Part shown: one piece after another, positions 30,197-38,479 of the stretch
How positions within the stretch are numbered: the stretch's first letter is position 1
Layout of the letters: each line of letters starts with the position of its first letter
Source of the DNA: Nocardia bhagyanarayanae
Lineage (GTDB): Bacteria > Actinomycetota > Actinomycetes > Mycobacteriales > Mycobacteriaceae
NCBI RefSeq assembly: GCF_006716565.1
Contig: NZ_VFPG01000002.1
Location: forward strand, 124,001-188,000
Length of the DNA: 64,000 bases
Direction: 5' to 3'
Position numbers and translations under genes: made by a program
Notes under the pieces: model-generated
What the model saw: only the letters and a program-made list of their open reading frames with translations
The model's database searches: none
What the model was told of the DNA's origin: nothing

Positions 30197-31267
30197 ATGC
30201 ACATGAGTGACGGCATCGTCGACGCTCCCACTTCGTTGGTCTTCGCTCTGATCGCCGTCGCGGGAACAGGTTTCGCCGCCTGGCGGGCGCGCGCCGAGCT
30301 CGACGAACGTGCCGCTCCCATGGCGGGTCTGGTGGCCGCGTTCATCTTCGCGGTGCAGATGGTCAACTTTCCGATCCTGCCGGGCGTGAGCGGGCATCTA
30401 CTCGGCGGAGCGCTCGCCGCGATCCTGGTCGGACCGTACGTCGGGGCGCTGTGCGTGGCGATCGTGCTCGTCGTCCAGGCGCTGCTTTTCGCCGATGGCG
30501 GACTGAGCGCGTTGGGCGCCAACATCACCAATATGGCGCTGATCGGCGTCGCGGTGGGATACGCGGTCGCACGCCTGATCCTGCCGATGCTGGTCGACCG
30601 AGCCGATTCCGGGATCGCTGTCACCGCCTTCACATCCGCACTTGTCGCAACCGTCGCCGCCGCAATGGGTTTCGTCGCCGAGTACGCGATCGGCGGTGCG
30701 GCGGGATCGACCGTCGGGGCCGTCGCGGGATACATGTCGATCACGCACGCGCTGATCGGTGTCGGAGAGGGAATCATCACCGCGATCACCGTTGTCGCCG
30801 TGGTGAAGGCGCGACCCGATCTCGTCTACCTGTTCCGCGTCATCGGTCGACGCCGAACCGCCACGACGCCGCTCCGCGCCAGACTCTCGACGACCGGATT
30901 CCTGTGGACGTTCGCGGCGGTCGCGGTGATCACCGCGGGCGCGCTGTCGTACGTGGCCAGTTCGCAGCCGGACGGCCTCGATGCCACAACCCAACGCGGC
31001 TGCACGGTGGTCGAAGTCGGCGGCGCCGAAGAACTGCACGGCGAATGCATCGCTCGGAGCGCCGAAGAACATCGGCTCGCGAACTCTCCGCTCGCGGACT
31101 ACACGATCGGTGGCAACGAGGAATTGACCGGTATCGCAGGCGTTCTCGGTGTCGCCGCCGCGTTCGCCGCGCTGTTCGCTCTGCTTCGCACGATCCGGGC
31201 GGGACGGAAAGACCGGACCGCTGCGGCGGCAGGAGATGCCGCGATCGCCGGGTCGGAGACGGCCTGA
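30197..31267 (+). CDS. cbiM: CbiM(N)-type substrate-binding membrane component of an ECF nickel/cobalt importer
   Basis: 356 residues. ATG 30197 gives the N-terminal Met-His that binds metal in CbiM/NikM; starts at 30176 or 30191 are possible and the ribosome site does not decide. Residues 1-215 are CbiM: about seven hydrophobic segments with QMVNFPILPGVSGHLLGGALAA carrying the second metal His. After a basic linker, residues 240-340 resemble CbiN: one membrane helix, a PDGLD element, HRLANSPLADYTIGG and a last membrane helix. So CbiM and CbiN are fused. Followed by cbiQ after 1 bp. Likely controlled by the divergent ArsR protein. Nickel or cobalt cannot be distinguished. Confidence 0.9.
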   Translation: MHMSDGIVDAPTSLVFALIAVAGTGFAAWRARAELDERAAPMAGLVAAFIFAVQMVNFPILPGVSGHLLGGALAAILVGPYVGALCVAIVLVVQALLFADGGLSALGANITNMALIGVAVGYAVARLILPMLVDRADSGIAVTAFTSALVATVAAAMGFVAEYAIGGAAGSTVGAVAGYMSITHALIGVGEGIITAITVVAVVKARPDLVYLFRVIGRRRTATTPLRARLSTTGFLWTFAAVAVITAGALSYVASSQPDGLDATTQRGCTVVEVGGAEELHGECIARSAEEHRLANSPLADYTIGGNEELTGIAGVLGVAAAFAALFALLRTIRAGRKDRTAAAAGDAAIAGSETA

Positions 31268-31268
31268 G

Positions 31269-32024
31269 GTGAGCGGTCACTGGCTGTATCTGCCGGGGAA
31301 TTCGCCCGCCCATCGGACGCCGGTCGAAGTGAAGATCGTCTGCGCGGTTGGCGCGATCTTCGCCGTCGTCGCGACACCGCGAGAATTGTTCTGGCCGTTC
31401 GGTTGCTACGCCTTGGGCCTCGTCGCGGTGTGGTCGTGGATCGGTGTCCCGCTACGGTGGATCGCGCCGCGCCTGCTGATCGAAGCGCCGTTCGTCGTGT
31501 TGGCGATACTGTTGCCATTCGCCGCGGGCGAACCGAGAACGGTATTCGCGGGGCTTTCGCTGTCGACGAACGGTCTGTATGCCGCGTGGGGAATCGTCGC
31601 CAAAGGAACGCTCGGCGTGGGTATATCGCTGACCCTGGCCGCGACAACGAGCGTCGGCCAGTTGCCCGCCGGGCTGGCCAGGCTGCGCGTGCCGGGCGTG
31701 ATCGTCATGATCGTAGTGCTCATGCTTCGGTACGTGGATGTGCTCGTGGACGAGGCGGCGCGGATGCGGGTAGCCCGAATCTCGCGCGGCGACGACCCGC
31801 GCACACTGCGTCAAGCCGGTGCGACCGCCCGCGGCGCGGGCCACTTGTTTCTGCGGTCCTACGAACGGGGGGAACGCGTACATCTGGCGATGGTGTCGCG
31901 CGGATTCGACGGCAGCGCGGTCGATTTCGGGCATCAGCCGGCAACCCGGGCGCAGTGGCTGTTCGGTTTGCTGCCGGCGATCGGCGCGATCTGTGTCTGC
32001 CTGAGCGCGTGGGCGGTCCGGTGA
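31269..32024 (+). CDS. cbiQ: CbiQ/EcfT transmembrane coupling component
   Basis: 251 residues. Several hydrophobic segments, then the cytoplasmic coupling region with the EcfT signature: ARMRVARISRG near residue 160 (Ala-Arg-Gly type motif I) and LAMVSRGFDG near 208 (motif II), which contact the ATPase grooves. GTG 31269 follows the cbiM stop by 1 bp and its 3' end overlaps cbiO by 4 bp (GTGA), so translation is coupled. It transmits ATPase motion to CbiM. Confidence 0.9.
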   Translation: MSGHWLYLPGNSPAHRTPVEVKIVCAVGAIFAVVATPRELFWPFGCYALGLVAVWSWIGVPLRWIAPRLLIEAPFVVLAILLPFAAGEPRTVFAGLSLSTNGLYAAWGIVAKGTLGVGISLTLAATTSVGQLPAGLARLRVPGVIVMIVVLMLRYVDVLVDEAARMRVARISRGDDPRTLRQAGATARGAGHLFLRSYERGERVHLAMVSRGFDGSAVDFGHQPATRAQWLFGLLPAIGAICVCLSAWAVR

Positions 32025-32740
32025 CCGAGCCGACGACACCCGCGGTGCGCCTGGTCGACCTGACTTTCGCCTATCCCGACGGAACCGGCGCACTGCACGG
32101 CGTGAATCTCGACATCGCGACCGGGGAGCGGGTGGCCGTCCTCGGCCCCAACGGCGCCGGAAAATCCACCCTGATGCTGCACCTGAACGGTGTCCTCACC
32201 GCGGCATCGGGGGAGGTGCGCATCGGCGGAACACGCTTGGACCGCACCACTGTTCGTGCCATCCGCCAACGCGTGGGCGTAGTCTTCCAGGACCCCGACG
32301 ACCAGCTGTTCATGCCGACCGTCGAACAGGACGTCGCCTTCGGCCCGGCGAATTTCGGTGTCCGGGGCGAACGCCTCGCCGAGGATGTTCGCGACGCCCT
32401 CGCGGCCGTCGGCATGACCGACCGGGCCGATCGCACCCCGACACACCTCTCGGTCGGCGAACGCCGTCGCGCCGCGTTGGCCACCGTCCTCGCGTGCCGA
32501 CCGGAGGTGCTCGTGCTCGACGAGCCCGCCGCGAACCTCGACCCGGTCGCCCGCCGCGAACTCGCCGACATTCTCCTGACCCTGCCCACAACCATCCTGA
32601 TGGTGACCCACGACCTGCCCTACGCCCAGCGCGTCTGCGAACGCGCCGTGATCCTCGACGCGGGCCGAATCGTCGCGGACGGACCGATCGACGAAATCCT
32701 CCGGGACACTGCCCTTCTCGCCGAGCACCGCCTGAGCTGA
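32021..32740 (+). CDS. cbiO: CbiO/EcfA ATPase of the nickel/cobalt importer
   Basis: 239 residues. Walker A GPNGAGKST near residue 44, Q-loop VFQDPDDQLF typical of ECF ATPases near 92, Walker B VLVLDEP near 166, H-loop VTHD near 196. The ABC signature reads LSVGERRR instead of LSGGQ/E-type, with Val for the first Gly, which is unusual and worth checking. GTG start overlaps the cbiQ stop. Only one ATPase gene is present, so it presumably works as a homodimer. It ends 20 bp before the convergent TetR gene. Confidence 0.92.
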   Translation: MTEPTTPAVRLVDLTFAYPDGTGALHGVNLDIATGERVAVLGPNGAGKSTLMLHLNGVLTAASGEVRIGGTRLDRTTVRAIRQRVGVVFQDPDDQLFMPTVEQDVAFGPANFGVRGERLAEDVRDALAAVGMTDRADRTPTHLSVGERRRAALATVLACRPEVLVLDEPAANLDPVARRELADILLTLPTTILMVTHDLPYAQRVCERAVILDAGRIVADGPIDEILRDTALLAEHRLS

Positions 32741-32759
32741 GGCCAGTTTCCGTGAGCTG

Positions 32760-33407
32760 TTACGCGACGCCGAATGCCCGCAAGAAGGTGCGCACCGCCG
32801 CCTCGCTCACCGCCTCGAGCTCGGCATCGGGAACGCGGCGCGTACCGAAATGGGATCGGATCTCCAACGGGCCGGTGAGGAGCGCCGTGAACTGCTCGGC
32901 GGCCTCGGCCGGGTCGCCGATGTCGAGGCGGCCCGCGAGCGAGAGGCGGGCCAGGCGATCCGCGAGGGCATCGTTCACCCGATCCATCGCGCGTCCCCGG
33001 ACGATGTCCAGCAGATCGGGAAACTGGACGATCTCGGCGTGCAGCAGTCGGCGCAACGACGTGGAACGCTCGTCGCAATAGCATTGCGCCAGACGCAATC
33101 CCGCCGCCCGTAAGCTGGCGCCGATGTCGTCGTCGGGATCGCGCAACTGGTCCACCGCGGCCAGATTGTTCGCGACCGAGAGCTCCGCATCGGCGACGAG
33201 GACCGCGCGGAACAGGCTCGCCTTGTCGCCGAAGTGGTTGTAGATCGTGTGTTTGGCGACTCGCGCCTCGGCCGCGATCGCATCCACCGAGGACTGTGCG
33301 TAACCCTCGCGGGCGAAGACCGAGAACGCCGCATCCAAGATCGCCTGCCGCTTGTCGATGCGTCCGCGGGTGGGATTTCGCGGCGTCGAGACGTTTGCTT
33401 CGGGCAC
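32760..33407 (-). CDS. TetR-family transcriptional regulator (divergent from DUF1330 gene)
   Basis: 215 residues. N-terminal helix-turn-helix at residues 18-65 (RQAILDAAFSVFAREGY, SSVDAIAAEARVAKHTIYNHFGDKASLF). The C-terminal domain has the length and LLTGPLEIRSHFG end of an AcrR-type TetR_C. Two identical-pattern palindromes lie between it and the DUF1330 gene, so it most likely represses that gene and itself. Ligand unknown. ATG 33407 is kept, though a shorter start is possible. Confidence 0.9.
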   Translation of the reverse strand: MPEANVSTPRNPTRGRIDKRQAILDAAFSVFAREGYAQSSVDAIAAEARVAKHTIYNHFGDKASLFRAVLVADAELSVANNLAAVDQLRDPDDDIGASLRAAGLRLAQCYCDERSTSLRRLLHAEIVQFPDLLDIVRGRAMDRVNDALADRLARLSLAGRLDIGDPAEAAEQFTALLTGPLEIRSHFGTRRVPDAELEAVSEAAVRTFLRAFGVA

Positions 33408-33437
33408 TTCGGGAGTGTACCTGCGTGGACCACTGAC

Positions 33438-33453
33438 TGCACTGGGTAGTGCA
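33438..33453. promoter_or_regulatory. TetR operator 1, TGCACT-N4-AGTGCA
   Basis: Perfect 6-bp inverted repeat with spacer GGGT, 31 bp upstream of the TetR start. The same half-sites recur in operator 2. Confidence 0.7.
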
Positions 33454-33500
33454 CTTGGATAGTCGTGCCGGTTTGAGGTGCACCGTCTTGATCGCTAATC

Positions 33501-33516
33501 TGCACTCATCAGTGCA
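33501..33516. promoter_or_regulatory. TetR operator 2, TGCACT-N4-AGTGCA
   Basis: Perfect inverted repeat with spacer CATC, 63 bp from operator 1 and 24 bp before the DUF1330 start, well placed to block its promoter. Confidence 0.7.
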
Positions 33517-33540
33517 ATCTAGTAACCGATAGGAGTCGTT

Positions 33541-33864
33541 ATGGCCGCCTACTTGATCGTCGACGCCGAAGACTTGGTCGTGGAAAGCGGAGGCGCCGAC
33601 GGGCGTGCGGACGAATACCGAGCCGTCGCGCAGGCGTCGATCGATCGATACGGTGGCCGGTACCTCGTGCGCGGCGCCTCGCCTGTCGCGGTGGAGGGCG
33701 ACTGGCCTGACGGCAGGGTCCTCACCGTCATCGAATTCCCCGACCGCGCGTGCCTCGAAAGGTGGCGCGGATCAGCGGAATACGGACAGGCCGCGGCGAT
33801 CAGGAAGATCTCGATCGACGCGCGCATGGTCATCGCCGACGGAGTGATCCCGGGCGAGTGCTGA
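33541..33864 (+). CDS. DUF1330-family protein
   Basis: 107 residues, the usual DUF1330 length (dimeric ferredoxin-like alpha/beta barrel). Features: AAYLIVDAEDLV, YRAVAQASIDRYGGRYLVRGASPVAVEGDW, then VLTVIEFPDRACLERWRGSAEY. No catalytic function is established for the family. AGGAG lies 6 nt before the ATG. Divergent from the TetR gene and probably its target. Downstream lies a fragment of another gene. Confidence 0.88.
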   Translation: MAAYLIVDAEDLVVESGGADGRADEYRAVAQASIDRYGGRYLVRGASPVAVEGDWPDGRVLTVIEFPDRACLERWRGSAEYGQAAAIRKISIDARMVIADGVIPGEC

Positions 33865-33891
33865 TTCGGGGCTGGGCGGGTGGCTCGGGCC

Positions 33892-33957
33892 GCCCCAGGG
33901 ACCGGCGAAGTCGAGTTCCTCGGCATCGTCGAAAACGAGGATTCCGTATGTGGTCAT
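33892..33957 (-). pseudogene. 5' fragment of a DJ-1/PfpI-family gene
   Basis: From ATG 33957, with a good GGGAGG ribosome site, the frame encodes MTTYGILVFDDAEELDFAGP, the standard N-terminus of DJ-1/PfpI amidase-like proteins. Similarity stops after Pro-Trp at about residue 22 and the rest is low-complexity. The 3' portion has been lost, so the gene is a remnant next to the DUF1330 gene. Confidence 0.65.
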
Positions 33958-33974
33958 GAGGCGCCTCCCATGGA

Positions 33975-34265
33975 TCACAGCGAGAAGTACGGGTCGTCCA
34001 GCACGTACCGCCAAGACCCGTCGCGGCCGCGCCGGGCGACCTCGGTGGAACTGGAGATCACCGGGTCGCCGTCGGGTCGCACGCCCGACACGGTGGCATC
34101 GTTGGAGATCAGCGCCAGTTCGCCCACCACGTGCACCTGGCGCGTCCGCAACTCGATCCGCGCACCGGAGCCGATCATGCCGCCGAGCGCGTTCCGGATC
34201 GCCGCGGTACCGGATCGCCGGTCGCCCGCGGAAAGAGCAGTGCCGCAGGCTCGTATTAGCGACAT
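33975..34265 (-). CDS. SnoaL/NTF2-like protein, possibly 5'-truncated
   Basis: 96 residues from ATG 34265; core segments RSGTAAIRNALGGMI, QVHVVGELALISNDATVSG and WRYVLDDPYFSL fit a small NTF2-like fold. In the same frame upstream, LFERYFDTVDLDG (to about 34310) looks like the missing first helix, but no ATG, GTG or TTG exists between it and an in-frame stop inside the neighbouring gene; only a CTG is available. Either CTG is used, or the 5' end was lost. Function unknown. Confidence 0.55.
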   Translation of the reverse strand: MSLIRACGTALSAGDRRSGTAAIRNALGGMIGSGARIELRTRQVHVVGELALISNDATVSGVRPDGDPVISSSTEVARRGRDGSWRYVLDDPYFSL

Positions 34266-34335
34266 CGAGCCGTCGAGATCAACGGTGTCGAAGTAGCGTT
34301 CGAACAGGCGTGAGCGGGACGCGCCGTCGGCCGAA

Positions 34336-35337
34336 TCAGACCGAGAGCACGAGCTTTCCGTGGTTCGCGCCGGTGAACAACATGTTCAATGTCTCGCCGA
34401 AGCGCGCGACCCCACCCTCGACGACGTGCTCACGGCTCTTCACCTTGCCCTCGGCCAGCCATTGCCCGATCTGCTGGACGGCCTCGCCGTAGCGGTCGGC
34501 GTAGTCGAACACGACGAACCCGGTCATGGACGCGCGGAAGACCAGCAGGGACATGTAGCGCGACGGCCCGGGCGCGAGCGTCTCGTCGTTGTACGCCGAG
34601 ATCGCACCGCACAGCACCACCCGCGCGCCGCGGCGCAAGTTGGCCAGCGCCGCATCGAGGATCTCGCCACCGACATTGTCGAAGTAGATATCGATGCCCT
34701 TCGGCGCGACTTCCCGCAACCGGCTCAGCACCGATTCGTTGCGATAGTCGATGGCCGCGTCGAAGCCGAGCTCCTCGGTGAGCATCCTGCACTTCTCGGG
34801 ACCACCGGCGATGCCGATGACGTGCGCGCCTTTCGCTTTCGCGATCTGACCGACGACGCTGCCGACGGCTCCGGCCGCCGCTGAGACCACCACCGTCTCC
34901 CCGGCCTGCAACTTCCCGACCTCCAGCAGGCCGAAATACGCCGTCATCCCCGGCATTCCGAGTGCGCCGAGCCAGGTGGGTCCGGGTGCGACGTTCAGGT
35001 CGACACGCTGGACGCCGCGGCCGTCGCTGACGGCGTACTCGGTCACCCCGAACGTGCCGCTCACGGTGTCGCCCACCGCGAAGTCCGGGTGGGTGGATTC
35101 GACGACGGTCGCGATATCGAGCGAGCGCATGACCTCGCCGAGGCGGACCGGCGGGACATACGAGCGAACATCGTTGAGCCAGCCGCGCATGGCCGGGTCG
35201 AGGGAGATGTAGTCGACCTTGACCAGCAGCTGCCCGTCGGCGAGGGCCGGGGTTTCCTCGGTCGTCACGTTCCAGGTGTCGTCGGTGGTCAGCCCGGTCG
35301 GGCGCTGCGCGAGACGGACCTGCTGTGTCTTCGGCAT
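34336..35337 (-). CDS. NADP-dependent MDR-superfamily oxidoreductase (CurA / leukotriene B4 dehydrogenase type)
   Basis: 333 residues. MDR without the structural zinc: SLDPAMRGWLND near residue 48, the Rossmann glycine motif in SAAAGAVGSVVGQIAKAKG near 150, YFDNVGGEILDAAL near 228 and FVVFDYADRY near 285, all typical of the enone/alkenal reductase group. It would reduce carbon-carbon double bonds with NADPH. ATG 35337 is chosen by the conserved MPKTQQVRLAQRP N-terminus; AAAGAG lies upstream. Divergent from the TetR gene at 35580, a common pairing, so that protein may control it. Confidence 0.9.
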   Translation of the reverse strand: MPKTQQVRLAQRPTGLTTDDTWNVTTEETPALADGQLLVKVDYISLDPAMRGWLNDVRSYVPPVRLGEVMRSLDIATVVESTHPDFAVGDTVSGTFGVTEYAVSDGRGVQRVDLNVAPGPTWLGALGMPGMTAYFGLLEVGKLQAGETVVVSAAAGAVGSVVGQIAKAKGAHVIGIAGGPEKCRMLTEELGFDAAIDYRNESVLSRLREVAPKGIDIYFDNVGGEILDAALANLRRGARVVLCGAISAYNDETLAPGPSRYMSLLVFRASMTGFVVFDYADRYGEAVQQIGQWLAEGKVKSREHVVEGGVARFGETLNMLFTGANHGKLVLSV

Positions 35338-35567
35338 GCGTGTTCTCTTTCTGTTCCGTGATGGCGTCGAAACCGGAGGTTCGGCAGTGGACCGAAGTCC
35401 GAGCGCGGCCCGGCTTCCTCGATTCAGGTGGCGGCTCTCGCGGAGCGTAATTGAATTCGGCGTCAGGTTCAATAAACGCGGCGGCCCGGCCGGGCTCGCC
35501 GGATCGCGCGGGCCGTCGACAGCGTCCGGAATCCCCGCCCGAGGCCACGAACGCCATCGGCCGGACG

Positions 35568-35579
35568 TATAAATGCGAC
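35568..35579 (+). promoter_or_regulatory. Probable leaderless promoter (-10 TATAAA)
   Basis: TATAAA at 35568-35573 ends six bases before the ATG of the TetR gene and there is no ribosome site, so transcription probably starts at the A of the ATG. Confidence 0.55.
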
Positions 35580-36260
35580 ATGACTATTCCTGGCACCGAC
35601 GTCGACGACCATGACGCGCCACCGTCCATGGCGCGCTCGTCGCTGCTGCGGGAGTTGCCGACGACCCAGCGCGGTCTGCGGACGCGGGCGGCGCTGGTAG
35701 CGGCCGCGCGGAAGGTGTTCGAACGGCACGGGTACCTGGAAACGCGGCTGGTGGACATCACCAAAGCGGCCAAATGCTCGTCGGGAACCTTCTACACCTA
35801 CTTCGCGAGCAAGGAAGAGATCTTCGCGGCCGTGCTGGAAGTGGCCCAGGAGGACATGATGCATCCGGGCATGCCCCGGGTGGCAGAGGACGCCGATCCG
35901 GCGCGGATCATCGCCGCGAGCAACCGCGCCTACTTCCTGGCCTACGAGCGCAACGCGAAACTGATGGGGCTGCTCGAACAGGTCGCCAATATCGACCCCG
36001 AGTTCGCCCGGCTGCGGCGCAACCGCGCGGAGGCGTTCGTCGTCCGCAACGCGCGCAGCATCGAGAACCTGCAAGAGCGGGGGCTCGCCGATGCGGAGCT
36101 CGATCCGATGCTGGCGGCGCGAGCTCTGTCCGGCATGGTCAGCCGACTCGCCTTCAACCATTTCGTCGCCGGTGCGGACGAGGTCGATCGGGCGCCGCTC
36201 GACGAGGTGATCGACACCGCGACCCGGCTGTGGGTCAACGCTCTGCGCATCTCCTCCTGA
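35580..36260 (+). CDS. TetR-family transcriptional regulator
   Basis: 226 residues. Helix-turn-helix at residues 34-80 (RAALVAAARKVFERHGY, TRLVDITKAAKCSSGTFYTYFASKEEIF). The C-terminal domain (MGLLEQVANIDPEF, RLAFNHFVAG) fits TetR regulators near acyl-CoA dehydrogenase operons. It is divergent from the oxidoreductase gene and upstream of the acyl-CoA dehydrogenase operon, so either may be its target. Its 3' end is built into a terminator stem. Confidence 0.9.
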   Translation: MTIPGTDVDDHDAPPSMARSSLLRELPTTQRGLRTRAALVAAARKVFERHGYLETRLVDITKAAKCSSGTFYTYFASKEEIFAAVLEVAQEDMMHPGMPRVAEDADPARIIAASNRAYFLAYERNAKLMGLLEQVANIDPEFARLRRNRAEAFVVRNARSIENLQERGLADAELDPMLAARALSGMVSRLAFNHFVAGADEVDRAPLDEVIDTATRLWVNALRISS

Positions 36261-36286
36261 CCGCCTCCTAGGCGGGAGATGCGCAG
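36243..36286 (+). terminator. Terminator overlapping the 3' end of the TetR gene
   Basis: Perfect 12-bp inverted repeat CTGCGCATCTCC (36243-36254) with GGAGATGCGCAG (36275-36286); the stop codon lies in the 20-nt loop, which contains a further GCCT/AGGC stem. It separates the regulator from the acyl-CoA dehydrogenase operon. Confidence 0.7.
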
Positions 36287-36458
36287 CTAGCGGGCCCTTT
36301 CGGCGGCAATATTTGAAATTGACGCCGACTTCAGAATATCCTTTGGTGGGGTATGGATCGCAGCTCGTCACCCCGCCGTCGGCTCGGCCGTGCCGAGGTA
36401 TCGCCCGGACATCACACCGATCGCATCGCCGACACCCGTCCTACCGTCAGGAGCCAGG

Positions 36459-37700
36459 ATGTCCTTGTTCGACATGTCCGAACGCGCCTTGAAATACCAG
36501 GCGGATCTGCTCGACTTCATGGATTCGCACATCTATCCCGCCGAACCCGTCTACGAACGGCAGATGCGCGAATCCGGCGATCCGCATTTCCATCCGCCGA
36601 TCTTGGAGGAGCTCAAAGCCGAGGCCCGTCGGCGCGGACTGTGGAATCTCTTCCATCCCCATCCGGAATGGGGTCCGGGGCTGACCAACCTGGAATACGC
36701 GCCGCTGGCCGAGATCATGGGTCGCAGCCACATCGCCTCGGAGGCGTGCAACTGCAACGCGCCCGACACCGGGAACATGGAGGTACTGACCCTCTTCGGC
36801 ACCGACGAGCACAAGCAGAAGTACTTGAAGCCGCTGCTCGACGGCACGATGGCGTCGGCGTTCGCGATGACCGAACCGCGCGTGGCCAGCTCGGACGCGA
36901 CCAATGTCGAGCTGTCGATGGTCCGCGACGGCGGCGACTACATCCTGAACGGTCGCAAGTGGTTCGCCTCCAACGCGCTGCACAAGAACTGCAAGGTGCT
37001 GATCGTGATGGGCAAGACCGATCCGAACGCGGCGCCGCACCGTCAGCAGTCGATGATGGTCGTCCCGATCGACGCGCCCGGCATCACCGTGATGCGCAAC
37101 CTGCCGGTCTTCGGCTACCAGGACCGCGAGGGCCACGCCGAGATCGATTTCGCCGACGTCAGGGTGCCCGCCAAGGACGTGCTCAAAGGTGAGGGCGAGG
37201 GTTTCGCCATCAGTCAGGCCCGCCTCGGACCCGGCCGTATCCACCACTGCATGCGGTCGATCGGCATGGCCGAGCGCGCGCTGGAACTGATGTGCAAGCG
37301 TGCCCGCTCGCGCACCACCTTCGGCAAGCCGATCAGCGAGAACGCCAACATCCAGGACTGGATCGCGGAATCGCGGATCGAGATCGAGATGATCCGGCTG
37401 CTGACCCTGAAGGCCGCGCACTTGATGGACACCGTCGGCAACAAGGAGGCGCGCACCGAGATCGCGGCGATCAAGGTCGCGGCTCCGCGGATCGCGCTGA
37501 AAGTCGTTGACCGCGCGATCCAGGTGCACGGCGGCGCCGGCGTCACCGACGACTTCCCGCTCGCCATGGCCTGGGCGCATCTGCGCACCCTGCGCCTGGC
37601 CGACGGCCCGGACGAAGTGCACAAGCGGGCGATCGCCCGGCAGGAGCTGGGCAAGTACCGCACCGTCGAGACCGCGGCGAGCAATGGAGTGAAGGCCTGA
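36459..37700 (+). CDS. Acyl-CoA dehydrogenase, ACAD11-like
   Basis: 413 residues. FAD-binding acyl-CoA dehydrogenase: the [17 protein letters not shown] middle strand near residue 131, RTTFGKPI near 298, [13 protein letters not shown] near 315 and [15 protein letters not shown] near 360. The long N-terminal helix with [12 protein letters not shown] is typical of the ACAD10/11 branch. AGGAG lies 6 nt upstream of ATG 36459. First gene of a five-gene operon; its stop overlaps the SDR start (ATGA). The phosphotransferase two genes on matches the kinase half of mammalian ACAD10/11, suggesting action on phosphorylated 4-hydroxyacyl-CoAs (inference). A simple beta-oxidation role is the alternative. 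Confidence 0.92.
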   Translation: MSLFDMSERALKYQADLLDFMDSHIYPAEPVYERQMRESGDPHFHPPILEELKAEARRRGLWNLFHPHPEWGPGLTNLEYAPLAEIMGRSHIASEACNCNAPDTGNMEVLTLFGTDEHKQKYLKPLLDGTMASAFAMTEPRVASSDATNVELSMVRDGGDYILNGRKWFASNALHKNCKVLIVMGKTDPNAAPHRQQSMMVVPIDAPGITVMRNLPVFGYQDREGHAEIDFADVRVPAKDVLKGEGEGFAISQARLGPGRIHHCMRSIGMAERALELMCKRARSRTTFGKPISENANIQDWIAESRIEIEMIRLLTLKAAHLMDTVGNKEARTEIAAIKVAAPRIALKVVDRAIQVHGGAGVTDDFPLAMAWAHLRTLRLADGPDEVHKRAIARQELGKYRTVETAASNGVKA

Positions 37701-38479
37701 TGACCACCATCGATCTGAGCGGCCGCACCGCCATCGTCACCGGCGCCTCCCGCGGCATCGGGCTCGCCGCAGCGCAGGCCATCGCCGCCGCGGGCGGCAA
37801 TGTCGTGCTCACCTCCCGCTCGCAGGACTCCGCGGACGCCGCGGCCGCGCAGGTGGACGGCAGCGCGCTCGGCGTCGCCGCGCACGCCGTCGACGAGGAC
37901 GCGGCGCGGCGCTGCATCGACCTGACGCTGGAGAAGTTCGGCAGCGTCGACATCCTGGTCAACAACGCGGGCACCAATCCCGCCTACGGCCCGGTGATCG
38001 GCCAGGACCACGCGCGGTTCAGCAAGACCTTCGACGTGAATCTATGGGCCCCGATCATGTGGACCTCGCTGGCCACCAGCGCGTGGATGGGCGAGCACGG
38101 CGGCAGCGTGATCAATACCGCGTCCATCGGCGGACTCGGTTTCGAAGCGAACCTCGGCCTCTACAACGCCAGCAAGGCCGCGCTGATCCACCTGACCAAG
38201 CAGATGGCGCTGGAGCTGTCGCCGAAGATCCGGGTCAACTCGGTCGCGCCGGGCGTGGTGCGCACGCGGCTGGCCGCGGCGCTGTGGCAAGAGCACGAGA
38301 ACCTGCTGAACGAGCAGACGCCGCTGAACCGGATCGGCGAGCCGGAGGACATCGCCTCCGCGATCGTCTTCCTCGCCTCCGACGCCGCGAGCTGGATGAC
38401 CGGCGAGACGATGGTGATCGACGGCGGTCAGCGGCTCGGCGACGCCACGATGTTCCGCGGGGGGTTGGCCGGTGCCTGA
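37700..38479 (+). CDS. Short-chain dehydrogenase/reductase
   Basis: 259 residues, classical SDR: NAD(P)-binding TGASRGIG near residue 15, NNAG near 89, catalytic Ser in INTASIGG near 142 and YNASK (Tyr and Lys) near 155. ATG 37700 overlaps the dehydrogenase stop by 1 bp. In the operon it would oxidise a hydroxyacyl-CoA or reduce a ketoacyl-CoA; substrate unknown. Confidence 0.93.
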   Translation: MTTIDLSGRTAIVTGASRGIGLAAAQAIAAAGGNVVLTSRSQDSADAAAAQVDGSALGVAAHAVDEDAARRCIDLTLEKFGSVDILVNNAGTNPAYGPVIGQDHARFSKTFDVNLWAPIMWTSLATSAWMGEHGGSVINTASIGGLGFEANLGLYNASKAALIHLTKQMALELSPKIRVNSVAPGVVRTRLAAALWQEHENLLNEQTPLNRIGEPEDIASAIVFLASDAASWMTGETMVIDGGQRLGDATMFRGGLAGA

